From NCBI GenBank assembly GCA_002189035.1, contig CM007989.1, forward strand, positions 3,100,001-3,164,000: 64,000 nt of DNA. The letters are read 5' to 3'. The DNA comes from Utricularia gibba (lineage: Eukaryota; Streptophyta; Magnoliopsida; Lamiales; Lentibulariaceae). The notes below the pieces were generated by a model. The model ran no database searches. It saw only the letters and a program-made list of their open reading frames with translations, and was not told the DNA's origin. Positions 32,581 to 42,700 of the stretch are shown here, one piece after another. Position numbers and translations under genes: made by a program. Position 1 is the stretch's first letter; each line of letters opens with the position of its first letter.

Positions 32581-33052
32581 ACCGCATCTATTGTAAGGGA
32601 ACGGACACCAGGCTACTGTTTGTGAACCTTTTTATTTTGGGAAATACAAATATTTTTTTAAAAAATATTTATTATTAAATGAAAATAATATTAATTTTAA
32701 AATAAATCATTTTATAATGGTTCTTATTTTTAAAAATTAATAAAAATTCAACGTCTATTTCATTAATCAATTAAGTAATCAATTATATTTTTATTTATTT
32801 CGTCATTAAAAATAAAAGAAGAAGGGCCCAAATTGATGTGCAGAATCGGGCCAAGGAAGTGAAAGGTGAAGCCCATTAATGAACGTGCAAAATGTATTGG
32901 CCCAAATGATCGGAAATGCAGCGTCAAATTTCACGACCCTGCCCAAATTTCCGTTGTAGTAGATGTAACTGAACTTGCAGGGGAAGCTTCTGTTCGGAAG
33001 TCCGGTCAATTCGACTGCGGCGGATGCTCGCCGGTGATATTGGGCGTAGATA
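32581..33052. other. Intergenic region between UGT and Apollo-like genes
   Basis: The first half (32640-32820) is AT-rich. From 32823 there are GGGCCC, CGGGCCAA, AGCCCATT and TTGGCCCAAA site II-like motifs, typical of housekeeping promoters, ahead of the Apollo-like start at 33053. Confidence 0.4.
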
Positions 33053-34897
33053 ATGCCAATTGAGATTCCCAAGGGCCTCCCTTTTAGCGTGGATACATGG
33101 ACAAAATCATCATCGGAGAAGCGCCACCATTTTCTTACCCACGCCCACATGGACCATTTACAGAGTATCGCCGGCTGCCGCTGTCGCCCCATCTACTCCA
33201 CATCATTGACCAGGACTATTGTCCAACAGTTCTTCCCAGATATTGATGATTCAAGATTTGTTGGTATCGAAGTTGGGGAATCTTTGGTTGTCGAGGATTC
33301 TGCCGGAGATTTTATTGTCACGGCTTTTGATGCTAATCATTGTCCTGGAGCCGTGATGTTTCTGTTTGAAGGTAAGTTTGGTAATATTTTGCACACGGGT
33401 GATTGTAGATTTACATCTAATTGCCTGCAAAGTTTACCAGTTAAGTACATTGGAAAGCGTGGAAAAGCTCCAAAATGTCAACTTGATTGCGTATTTTTGG
33501 ATTGCACATTTGGCCGATTTCCCTTTGACATGCCGAGTAAACGTATGGCAATTCAACAGGTTATCAATTGTATTTGGGAACATCCTGATGCCCCTGTTGT
33601 GTATTTAGCTTGTGATCTGTTGGGTCAGGAGGAGATTCTTGTAGAGGTGTCAAAGGCGTTTGGTGAGAAGATTTATGTTGATAGTAACTCCAAGTGCTTC
33701 AAAACTCTCCAGATTTTGGCACCGCACATCATATCTGAAGATAGTGCATCACGATTCCACCTACTTGGGTTTTCCTGCTTATATGAAGTAGCTAAATGCA
33801 AAATACTAGCGGCTCGTGAAAATCTTCAGCCTGAGCCTCTAGTTATACGCCCTTCTTCACAATGGTACGCTCAATCTGAGGGGGTTCGGAAAAGGCTGCA
33901 AAAGGGAACAATTGATCAAGCTGTTAGAGATGTAGCTGGTGTCTGGCATGTGTGCTACTCAATTCACTCGAGTAGAGATGAATTGGAGTGGGCCTTGGAA
34001 TGCCTTGCTCCTAAGTGGGTGGTTTCAACAACGCCTCCCTGTCGTGCTATGGAGCTGGATTACATGAGAAAGCATTGTTTGAACAATTCACAGGCTATTA
34101 ATGATTGTGTTTTGAAGCTTCTGAACATGAAAGAAGTACCAAGATCTGGATCAGATGAATGTTGTGGAATTTTGGAATGTGCAGGGGACAGTGGTGAAGA
34201 CAGCACAGAAACACAATGTGAACCTGTAGTCATATCAACACATAGCCGGAAGCGATTGAGTTTTTCCCCTCCTGGAAAAAGACCAGTGATCACGTTGTTT
34301 GGAAGAGCAAGACTTGGGCTACTTGATGATAAACACCCTGCAGTGTCGATCAGTTCAGAGATTTTTGGAAGGACAACAACAGACAATGTGCTATTGGAAA
34401 AGCAAGATGATAAAGAGTCGACGTTGAGCATGATATTAACCGAAAAGGGGGCTGACATTTCAGGGAGTACTGAAATCAGAAATGATAAATGTGCTCCAGA
34501 TTCATCGATTCGTCTTTCAACTTTGTTCCATACAAATAGGAAAAACTCTTCCCGGTCTGATGATGTGCCTTTGGAAAGGCAAGATGTTAAAGAGGTGACC
34601 TTTGAACATGATATTAACCAAAAAGAGGCTGACATTTTAGGTATTACTGAAACAAGAAACAATAAGTCTGGTACAGATCAAGAGACGAAGTTTGCAAAAG
34701 ATTTGCAACATAAGGAGGCTGACTCCTCAGACATTACTGAAAACAGAAACTATGCATACGTGTCCGGTTCGTCCGTTTGGTCCTACAGTGAAAACATGAG
34801 GAAGTACTACCGGTCTCTAAATGTTCCGGTACCACAGAGACTTCCCTCTCTTGTGAAACTGATGAAAGGAATAAAATCAAGAAGGCGATACTTCTGA
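33053..34897 (+). CDS. 5' exonuclease Apollo/SNM1B-like metallo-beta-lactamase DNA repair protein
   Basis: A single-exon 614-residue protein of the SNM1/Pso2 (metallo-beta-lactamase, beta-CASP) family, 5' exonucleases acting in cross-link repair and at telomeres. The metal site is HAHMDH at residues 30-35 within FLTHAHMDHLQSIAG, then FDANHCPGAVMFLFEG and ILHTGDCRFTSN. The beta-CASP part follows: LDCVFLDCTFGRFPF, YLACDLLGQEEILVEVSKAF, WHVCYSIHSSRDELEWALEC and PKWVVSTTPPCRAMELDYMR. Residues about 430-570 are low-complexity with three decayed copies of a KEAD...ITExRN unit. The C-terminus regains conservation (SENMRKYYRSLNVPVPQRLP). The catalytic core is intact; the extension makes it longer than I recall for the Arabidopsis relative. 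Start ATG 33053 is the first in frame. Confidence 0.87.
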   Translation: MPIEIPKGLPFSVDTWTKSSSEKRHHFLTHAHMDHLQSIAGCRCRPIYSTSLTRTIVQQFFPDIDDSRFVGIEVGESLVVEDSAGDFIVTAFDANHCPGAVMFLFEGKFGNILHTGDCRFTSNCLQSLPVKYIGKRGKAPKCQLDCVFLDCTFGRFPFDMPSKRMAIQQVINCIWEHPDAPVVYLACDLLGQEEILVEVSKAFGEKIYVDSNSKCFKTLQILAPHIISEDSASRFHLLGFSCLYEVAKCKILAARENLQPEPLVIRPSSQWYAQSEGVRKRLQKGTIDQAVRDVAGVWHVCYSIHSSRDELEWALECLAPKWVVSTTPPCRAMELDYMRKHCLNNSQAINDCVLKLLNMKEVPRSGSDECCGILECAGDSGEDSTETQCEPVVISTHSRKRLSFSPPGKRPVITLFGRARLGLLDDKHPAVSISSEIFGRTTTDNVLLEKQDDKESTLSMILTEKGADISGSTEIRNDKCAPDSSIRLSTLFHTNRKNSSRSDDVPLERQDVKEVTFEHDINQKEADILGITETRNNKSGTDQETKFAKDLQHKEADSSDITENRNYAYVSGSSVWSYSENMRKYYRSLNVPVPQRLPSLVKLMKGIKSRRRYF

Positions 34898-36096
34898 AGT
34901 TATACATACAGAAGTATACATACTCCCCTCTCTTGCGCCCTGAGTATACATACAATAACCATACTTCTGAAGTTACAAGTACAGGTACAGAAGAAGAACA
35001 CATACACAGTGAAGGAGAGAGCTTGAGGATCACAGATTAGTGATTCTATTGAGTCTGATGCTCATGACATCTGATGGTGTGAATATCAGATTCTCTTCTC
35101 TGATTCTTTAAGTGGATTTGGTTTGTTTCTTCATGGATCAGTGTGTCCAAATGCCTTAATTTAATGGCCAATAAGATGTAACAGAACTTTTTTCAATGAA
35201 GAAAATTCATTCTCCCACAAGAACCTGAGACTTAGTGTTCCACATCAGTTCTAAAAAATCACGCATGCCATTGCCACGTACGGATAAAAATACAATATTT
35301 CTTGTCTGACGCAGGCTATTTTTAGAATGTAAAAATTAATTCGGTAATGGAGAAAACATTGAATTCGGACAGTTGGCAGAACTAACGTTCAGATTTCAGG
35401 AGGCAGAAGCACGTGCCTGAAAAAACAACCAGATCCCACCAAGTCTCATAATTGCACAGCGGTGACATGGACCGGTGAGGGCGCTCGTGTACCTCCCCAG
35501 GCTCCCACGTGTGCAGTGAGAAATTTGGGGCTCTCATCGTTCCCCGTCACGTGAACACGGCCACCCTGTCGCCCTTCACCGCCATAACTCCACGACACTA
35601 TTATGTTCGCCGATGCGTTGCTTTCAGTCAAATGTGGGTTCACATACATGGAAGAAACTCAGAAACCCGCATTGATGAGATGTGCATGTAGAGATGCAAT
35701 GGAAGAAGAGCTCAGGGATGGAATAGGGTGTGATAGTATCTTGTTTATGTTTAAAAAATGGAGCTATGGAGCAGCCATGGCTTGGATGGGGCAGAGCTGA
35801 GTGCTGCTGCAGGTCAAGATCTTATCCACACAACATCAAAGCTTTGCACCCCCTCACCCATTGGGCACTGTCCCTCACCAAAACTACACGCATCCTTTAT
35901 CAGGAAGCTTGATTATTGTGTATTGTCCTTGAAGGCATCAATATATTCAACTTCTTTCTTTGACTTTTTCGTATATTTCTTTTATTGTGCACCCTACAAG
36001 TCTTATTACATGTCTCTGCCTTCACACCCTTACACTCCTATATATAAACCAGCAGCATTCTCCCATTTCCCCCACACTGAAAATCTTGCACCAAGA
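34898..36096. other. Apollo 3' flank and DVL promoter
   Basis: The Apollo stop codon lies in ATACTTCTGAAGTTA (34888-34902), repeated exactly at 34961-34975. AGCACGTGCC (35408), CCACGTGTGC (35505) and TCACGTGAAC (35547) are G-box cores upstream of the DVL gene. Small plus frames at 35509-36234 overlap this region but do not resemble proteins before the DVL peptide itself. Confidence 0.4.
36039..36048 (+). promoter_or_regulatory. TATA box of the DVL/RTFL peptide gene
   Basis: CCTATATATAAACC sits about 50 bp upstream of the DVL start codon at 36097, a typical core-promoter TATA box. Confidence 0.5.
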
Positions 36097-36234
36097 ATGA
36101 GAGCCGCCGCTAACTCAGTTTTCTCTATCAGGAGCTTGAAGAACCGGTCCATGAAGGAGCAGATCAGAGAGCAAAAGGGGCGTTTCTACATTGCTTGGAG
36201 ATGTGTTGTTCTGCTTCTCTGTTGTAATGACTGA
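36097..36234 (+). CDS. DEVIL/ROTUNDIFOLIA-like (DVL/RTFL) small polypeptide
   Basis: A 45-codon ORF (36097-36234) ends with the DVL/RTF signature: KEQIREQKGRFYIAWRCVVL followed by LLCCND. These short, plant-specific peptides associate with membranes and, when overproduced, shorten organs by limiting polar cell proliferation. Visible features are a basic N-terminal half (RSLKNRSMKEQ) and a hydrophobic, cysteine-containing end; the family more often has LLCW, here LLCC. The start is the only ATG after the TATA box and fits the family's tiny size; a longer in-frame stretch upstream (from 35758) crosses the TATA box and is unlikely to be translated. Confidence 0.75.
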   Translation: MRAAANSVFSIRSLKNRSMKEQIREQKGRFYIAWRCVVLLLCCND

Positions 36235-36699
36235 GGATGAAGATGGGTCACCAGTGTTTGTACAGTTAGGATCTTGGGCTTTGTTTGCAGTTTTGAATAG
36301 TGTTGTGTGCCCGAAGGAGATGGATGATGATGCCTTCTCGTGTACAGATTAGCTATGACATTAAGTTGAGATCTGTTTCCTTGTAATGAAGACAAATACA
36401 ATGCAAAATTCAGTAGCAATCAACAAAACCAGGATCACAAGATACTGTCAAAGCTCGAGCGGGATTGGGGATAATGGGCCTTAGTTGTTAGATCAGATTG
36501 TTTGGCCCAATAAATAAGTTCTTAATGGGCGAAAGGTGTTGGGCCCATGAGTTTGTTTGGCCCAGCCCAATCTGAAGCCGATAGCTTCTCTTTGCCGGAA
36601 CCGAAGGTACCAAATTGCTTCGGGCTCCCGAACGCTGGCGCGGAAGAGATCGGCTGCCCCTCTCTGAGATCTCAAATCAGGGCGCCGATGCTACACTTC

Positions 36700-37500
36700 A
36701 CCGGCTGGATTTTTTAATCTTGAAAGCAGTATGGAGAAAGTATTTAAACGTCTATCAAGCAGAAGAAAACGACAAGAAATAGGCGGCTGGGCGCTCGTGC
36801 TGTCAGCGAATCATTGAGCGAGATGGGTCAGGTAATCCCGCTTCGTTAGTTGGAGAAAGGCCGCTAGCGGTTCGGTCGACTTTCATAATCGGCCTAGTGA
36901 AACATAGATCCGTTAGCTATAAGGATATGATCAAGCCTTAATGCGATTTGGTTACTTTCCTCCGGCCTAGCGAGCATCTAGAAGGATATTTACAGGGAAA
37001 ATGAGCATTTGGGTGTGCAGAAGCTATGTACACTGTTGTTTGATTTCTGAGAAAAGGGACTGTATATTTCACCGTATAAGGTCACGTTTAGTATCGGTTT
37101 CTCCAGAACTGGAGAAGAGAATGGTTTCCCATGAACTACCTTCGCTTTGGATTGACAAGAGGCCAATCTCGGTTAAGTTTTTGAACGATCAGCATTTTCT
37201 AGTGGGTTCACAAGGCATTCAGGCATTTTCTTTATGTCCCTAGAGAAGCATATGGTTCTCTTCTTGCTATAAATGATATAAGTTTACCAAGTTGCGAAGT
37301 GGAGTTGAGAAAGCGTGCTGAAAATGTTGATACAGAGATTCGACTAATGGAGATGGGACAAAACAGCCTAATCAAGGCACTCGAGATAGATAACTCATAT
37401 TGTGCACATGGAGTCAGCTTTGATTCTGAACATTGCCTTTAGCATTTATGGAGATTAGCTAAGAGCTTGCTATGAAATTGACAACGCGACTGCTCGTCCC
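36700..37500 (+). pseudogene. Decayed protein-coding fragment of unknown family
   Basis: Protein-like text appears in broken frames. From 37001 one frame reads ELEKRMVSHELPSLWIDKRP and HFLVGSQGIQAFS and stops at 37241-37243; shifted by one base it continues REAYGSLLAIND, CEVELRKRAENVDTEIRLME and NSLIKALEIDNSYCAHGVSF until 37441. Past that point only stops appear among protein-like pieces. Composition and continuity across the shift suggest a degraded gene rather than chance, but I do not recognise the family. It could also be part of a multi-exon gene with unusual introns. Confidence 0.3.
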
Positions 37501-38808
37501 CAGCTATTGGCATTGATGCTTCTTCTACTGTGGCCAGGTTCGACCACCCCAGTGACACTTACTTGGCGGAGGATTCGTAAGAATAATACAAAAAGAAGTC
37601 AACTGATGCAGTGCTTCAGATCACCAGTTCCCTTTAAGGGACAATTCACATTCTTTCTCCATCAGCTTCTTCTCCATGATGATGGAATACAGAGCTTGTC
37701 GTCTGCAGCAGAAGACGTTAGTTTTGATGCATCCCTCTCACCTTTTTCTCCATGTTGTCTCGATGCTATTCTCCCCTGTGTTTTCCTCCTGTCTAGAAAG
37801 CATACACAGCGAGAAAGAGAAAGAGAGAGAGATGGAGAGGGGAATCTTTCCGTAGCACTTATCACTATCTGGAGGTCAGCGTCTAGAATATGAACAATTG
37901 AAGGAATCTCAGAGAAATTATTTTATTATAGCTCATCATGGAAACAGAAGGGCAGATAGATAATCTAGTAGAGAAGGAGAGCATGATTGGGACCTTTGCG
38001 TTCATTCCAATCTTATCTCTTTCATCTCCAAGGGATGCATCCCGTTTACTGCTCCCAAAAACCGTCCTTTTCCCACCCCACAGGCTCGACCTCTCCCCTT
38101 CCTCAACACACCCACTCCACCTCTCACAAGCAGCAAGCAGCAGGCAGCAGGCAGGAAGGCATCACATTACATTATTATTCCAACCAAGAGGAAACAAGGG
38201 GCCGGGGGTGGGCCCCGCATCCCATAATTAAAAAGAAGGGTGGATTAAGCTGGCCTTGGAATCTTAATCCCACTGAAAACCACGTACGGAGCAGGCATAA
38301 CCGCATAAAAGAAGGGAAAGAAGGCAGGAATATCATCATCATCTCATTATCACTCCTTAATCGCCAGCCCCAAAGCCCTCATCACCATTGTCGGTTGTGC
38401 GGCCATATTTATCCCTTTGGATGTTTTTACATTCGATGTGGGATTTTATTTCTAATTTGCTTCCTGTAATGTTGTGCTGGAATGGAATCAGCTGCTGAAT
38501 AGCCGGCCGTGCGCGCACTCTTTTTTTTTTGTTTGTTTAAGAAGCGTTCTTGTGAGGATATTTCTATTTTAATGGGTAATTGTGATATTTTTTGGGATGA
38601 GAAATTAAATATTTTTTGGGAAAAATAAACTGCAAGATAGGGTTTTGTATTGGAAAATTAGTGAAATGTTTATATAACAACCTCGTTAAACTCTATAGAC
38701 TACCCGAAGGAAAAGAAAAAAAAGGGGGGAAAAGGAATCGGAAATGCCACCGGGGACCAGGGTACAAAGGTAATTGTACACGACACGGAAAATCTAAATT
38801 GGTAAATT
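37501..38808. other. Non-genic region with microsatellite-like purine tract
   Basis: Contains a GA-rich stretch (37806-37845) and pyrimidine-rich segments near 37660-37790 and 38080-38130. The 160-codon frame 37987-38469 is rich in His, Ser, Pro and Gln from simple repeats (CAGCAGGCAGCAGG at about 38135) and looks non-coding. A poly-T run lies at 38521-38530. No gene is called. Confidence 0.35.
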
Positions 38809-39759
38809 TCAAACGCGGGAACCGGCCAATAGCTGCAGGGGAGGGGGTCTTTCGGCGGCAACGATGCCGCCGGGGCGAGGCGCCATGTGGTGGTTATTGA
38901 GAAAACTGCTGACTATGGAGGTGGCGGGGCCGGAGACTTTGTTATCCCACGCGACACCCGCGTCGGAGCCCGGCTTCTGCAGCACATCTGTCACGTCGAG
39001 GCGGTGGAGCCACCATCCTTTTACGTTTCTCAGTCGCCGGATTTTCTCCACCTGGCGGCAGGCCAGTTTTCCGGTGTTCGATTTTACGGCGGAGATGGCC
39101 CGGGAGAGCATCTTCTCCCGCGTCTCCTCGTCGTCCGAGGATTCGAATTGGAAAAACTCGTGGAATTCAGGGACGCCAATGGATTTTAAAATCCCTTTAG
39201 TGTAATCTCCGGTGGGCTGGTAAAAGCCCCTAACTTCTTCCACCATGCCACTCCGAACCATCTTATCAACACGAACGGAAAGTGAATTTTGCAGCGAGGG
39301 CATCGCGGCGTCGACCCAGAGAAAGCAGCATTCATACTTCAACCGAAAATTATAGTCAATCAGCGCCTCCAAGTACGAATTCGAGCCTCCGACGATGATC
39401 GGAAGATTCCCACGTCCCAAAATCGATCTAACAGAGGCCGCCGCCATGCTCCTGAAGTTCCCGGCGGAGAATTCCGACACCGGATCTGCAATCCCGAGGA
39501 GATGATGCGGCACCCCACATCTTTCTTCTTCCGTAACTTTGTTAGTAGTTACCTCTAAACCACGAAAGACTTGCATTTTATCCGAATTGATGACCTCCGC
39601 ACCAAAGTAGTTCGCGAGCTCTATCGAGAGGCGCGTCTTTCCAGTACCCGTAGCGCCCATGACGATGACGACCTTGTCCTCCGGCTGCGGCGGAGACGGG
39701 CGCAGGAAGAAGCTGGGGAAGGGTACAAGTGGCCGAGGAAGGGAAAGTGCAAGTTTCAT
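38809..39759 (-). CDS. IPT: Adenylate isopentenyltransferase (cytokinin synthase), plastid-type
   Basis: A single-exon, 316-residue protein of the plant ATP/ADP isopentenyltransferase family, the first committed step of cytokinin synthesis: transfer of the isopentenyl group from DMAPP to the N6 of ADP/ATP. After an N-terminal extension rich in Pro, Leu and Phe (MKLALSLPRPLVPFPSFFLR), probably a plastid transit peptide, comes the P-loop GATGTGKT at residues 35-42, then AEVINSDKMQVFRGLEVTTN, GVPHHLLGI, EFSAGNFRSMAA, IIVGGSNSYLEALID and CCFLWVDAAMPSLQNSLSVR, with YTKGILKSIGVPEFHEFF later. No C-terminal CaaX box is present (ends GSRV), unlike farnesylated IPT3. The closest groups are IPT1/3/5. 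A zeatin O-glucosyltransferase-like gene lies 6.2 kb away. Confidence 0.88.
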   Translation of the reverse strand: MKLALSLPRPLVPFPSFFLRPSPPQPEDKVVIVMGATGTGKTRLSIELANYFGAEVINSDKMQVFRGLEVTTNKVTEEERCGVPHHLLGIADPVSEFSAGNFRSMAAASVRSILGRGNLPIIVGGSNSYLEALIDYNFRLKYECCFLWVDAAMPSLQNSLSVRVDKMVRSGMVEEVRGFYQPTGDYTKGILKSIGVPEFHEFFQFESSDDEETREKMLSRAISAVKSNTGKLACRQVEKIRRLRNVKGWWLHRLDVTDVLQKPGSDAGVAWDNKVSGPATSIVSSFLNNHHMAPRPGGIVAAERPPPLQLLAGSRV

Positions 39760-42700
39760 TTTTTTTTTTCTTTTCTCTCGTTCCCCTTCCGATACTTCTT
39801 CTTCTTCTTCTCGTTGTAAAGCCGAGCAGAACCAATTTCTTCCTCTGATTATTTTGTTTTGGGGGGTTGCGGAGCAGTAGCATTTATAGACAAATTACTA
39901 ACACGGATGGATGCGGCGAAACGGAGCAGTGGCCGCGGGGTGTAGAGAGAGAGAGATGGAATCTAAGTATCTAACCGTTAAATAAACAATTATTTAATTT
40001 AATGATAAAATAAACAGCAGGGCCATGGTTGTTAGTTAATGCTTAAATCATGATTTAGTTTATTTTGATTTAGATAAATGTATTTTATGAATTTAGAAAA
40101 TTATTCATGTTTGATTGATATGTTTAATTTATTTGGATTTAAAATGAAAATATGTTTGATATATGAGCATAAAATTATATATATGATGAATTTATATATA
40201 AAATTACTAATATATCTTTTAATTAATTAAAATTAATTATCATACATATTAGTTTTTTTATTATTTTACATTTAATCAAGCATCATATAACATAAATCAC
40301 AATGCTTAATTGAAATAATATTTTGTAACAAGCATCATGTAATATATGCGAATGCTCGTCTTCAAAACGAAAACTCACATTTTAACAGCAAAAACGAAAA
40401 CCCACTATGCAGTACTCGTATTCTCATTTTTATCTTTGTCTTTATCTTTATGTTATTCTTCATCATCATCTTCTTCTTAACAATTAGTTTTATTCTTCTT
40501 ATTCTTCATCATCTTGAACCTATGTGAAGAGATCTGTAACATATCTGAAAAAATACCAACTTTCAAAAAGATTGATGAGTAGATTTGCATTAGTAATGCT
40601 TGCAGGTGCATTCTCATACATCTGCATTCAAATTCGTAGTAATGTGAAAGTAAAATTAAAAGCTGCAACCCTTGTTTATCTAAATCGACTATCCCCCCTT
40701 GATTTAATTTAACCCAGCTTGGTGGGTTCTCGTCGAGTATATAGGTGACAAGCGGGTTTATTATATATAAATTTATATAATAAACACGAATCAAACTCTC
40801 GACCATCAAGTTTCAAAAATAAAGATACTATCAATTAAGCTATAGACATTATTTATACTAATCTACGTCTGTATATATATGATATAGGCATGGGTTATGC
40901 GTTGTCTGCATATTTTCAATCGAGCACTCAAGCCTTATCTATTTATTTACATCGATTACATATTTTTGTTATTTAAATTTGTATTATTAGTTCAAAAGAA
41001 AATTAATATAAATTGATAATTTTAATATTTTTATGCATTAGTCAAAACAAAACAAACCAATAATTTAAGATTATAGTCTTTACTAATTTCATATGATTTA
41101 TTTTAACACTTTTATTTTGAATTTTATAATTTTTTTAAAAATCATCATTTACTTGTTAAAAAAATAAAAAACGACACTTACGCATTAGAGAATTTTGTAG
41201 TAATTTCATAAAAAATAATATAAAATTATTTTATATTAACATTATCTACGTAATATTTAATTTGATAGGATTTCAACATATGGATGTAATTTATACATAA
41301 TTCATGTACGTGTATTTAATTACTATCAAATTGTTTATTTTGTAGATAGTATTAATATAAAAAAATTAGGATTTTTAAAACCCTGGACCCGACAGATTGA
41401 TCAGAACCCATCAAACCATGACCCGACTCATACCCGTTATATATAAGTACCAATCACCGGGCGGGTCAACCTGCTGATCGGGCGGGTTGACTAGGAACCG
41501 TGACCACCCTACTTTGGAGTCACAACACTTTTAACTCGCAATGAATGAAAACCTTTGACTAAGTAATCAATGTGCCGAGTTCTTGGATTAAAATATGCTG
41601 ACCAATCCCAGAGTCAAACTCTCAGACCAAAGAAAATAAACACGTCAAAGATTGAGTTGAGTTGATCTTGCAGGAGTAGTAGGCACGTCCCCATTCCAGT
41701 TAACCCATCCCCTTCATTAAAAAATAACTGCGACTTGCCCCTACATTCTTCCTAATGGTTTCCACTAAAAAATGGCCACCATGACTTTGATTGTGTGAGA
41801 AAATTATAGATTGAATGTATCAAAAATTGATCATAGTATGTAATAGAGAAAAACTCATGATAATTACTTCTCGAGTAGACCTAATACCATACCCCGTTTA
41901 TGGGTAAAATTTACTTGTAATAACATCAAGTGATTTATAAATTATTTATTTATTTTGAATGTTTTTTTTTTAATTTTATGTACATAGATTTATTCAAAAA
42001 CATATCTTCTTTGTATTTTATTAATTAAACTCAACGACCACTAGGGGATGTAACCCATGCTTATTCCATACGCTCTTTGAATTTTTCAAAGGAGTAGACA
42101 ATAGCCTATACCACTAGGCTACAACCAATAGGAAACTTTGAGATTAGGGGTGGTTGAAGTTTTGCAAATGCGCTTTTTGGAAGATTAGATTCAATTCCTT
42201 GGTGGGGTGGGGTGATTATTCCATCAATCATCCCGCATTATAAAAATTCCAAATATTCCTTTTTCAACTATTTCCGAATGATTGTTTCACTTTAACACGA
42301 CCGGAAATATTGTTTTTTTTAACAATAATATTCTTTTTTCAACCCCAACAAAAAAAATTTAATTGCGGCTTGCTTGTCCCTGAAGTTTTCGTCTGGGGAA
42401 AAAAAAGAAAAATTCATTCAGAACTGTTGCTTTTGTTTTTCCGTTGTGTCCACTCTGGTAATAAAGTATTGGTTGGATCCCTTTCTGTTGTCTTGCTGTC
42501 GCTATGTGTAGCAATCTGATTGGGCGGCTGAATTTAAAATGATTAGGCACGTCTAGAGTCGTTGCTAGCGCACGTGCCATCTGGGCAAAAGGACAGATAC
42601 GCCCAATATTAAAATGTCATTACGAATAATTACACCAAAAGCTCCTTTCCAGTAACCTCGCCCCTCGCCCAAAACCCACTCCCATAGCAGACATAGCAAC

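Noticed and set aside
34060-34662. 200-codon minus-strand open frame
   Set aside because: It lies antisense to the Apollo-like coding sequence and is Ser/Leu-rich without any family pattern; it is a shadow of that gene.
37987-38469. 160-codon plus-strand open frame
   Set aside because: Composed of His/Ser/Gln/Pro from simple-sequence DNA with no splice structure or family likeness.
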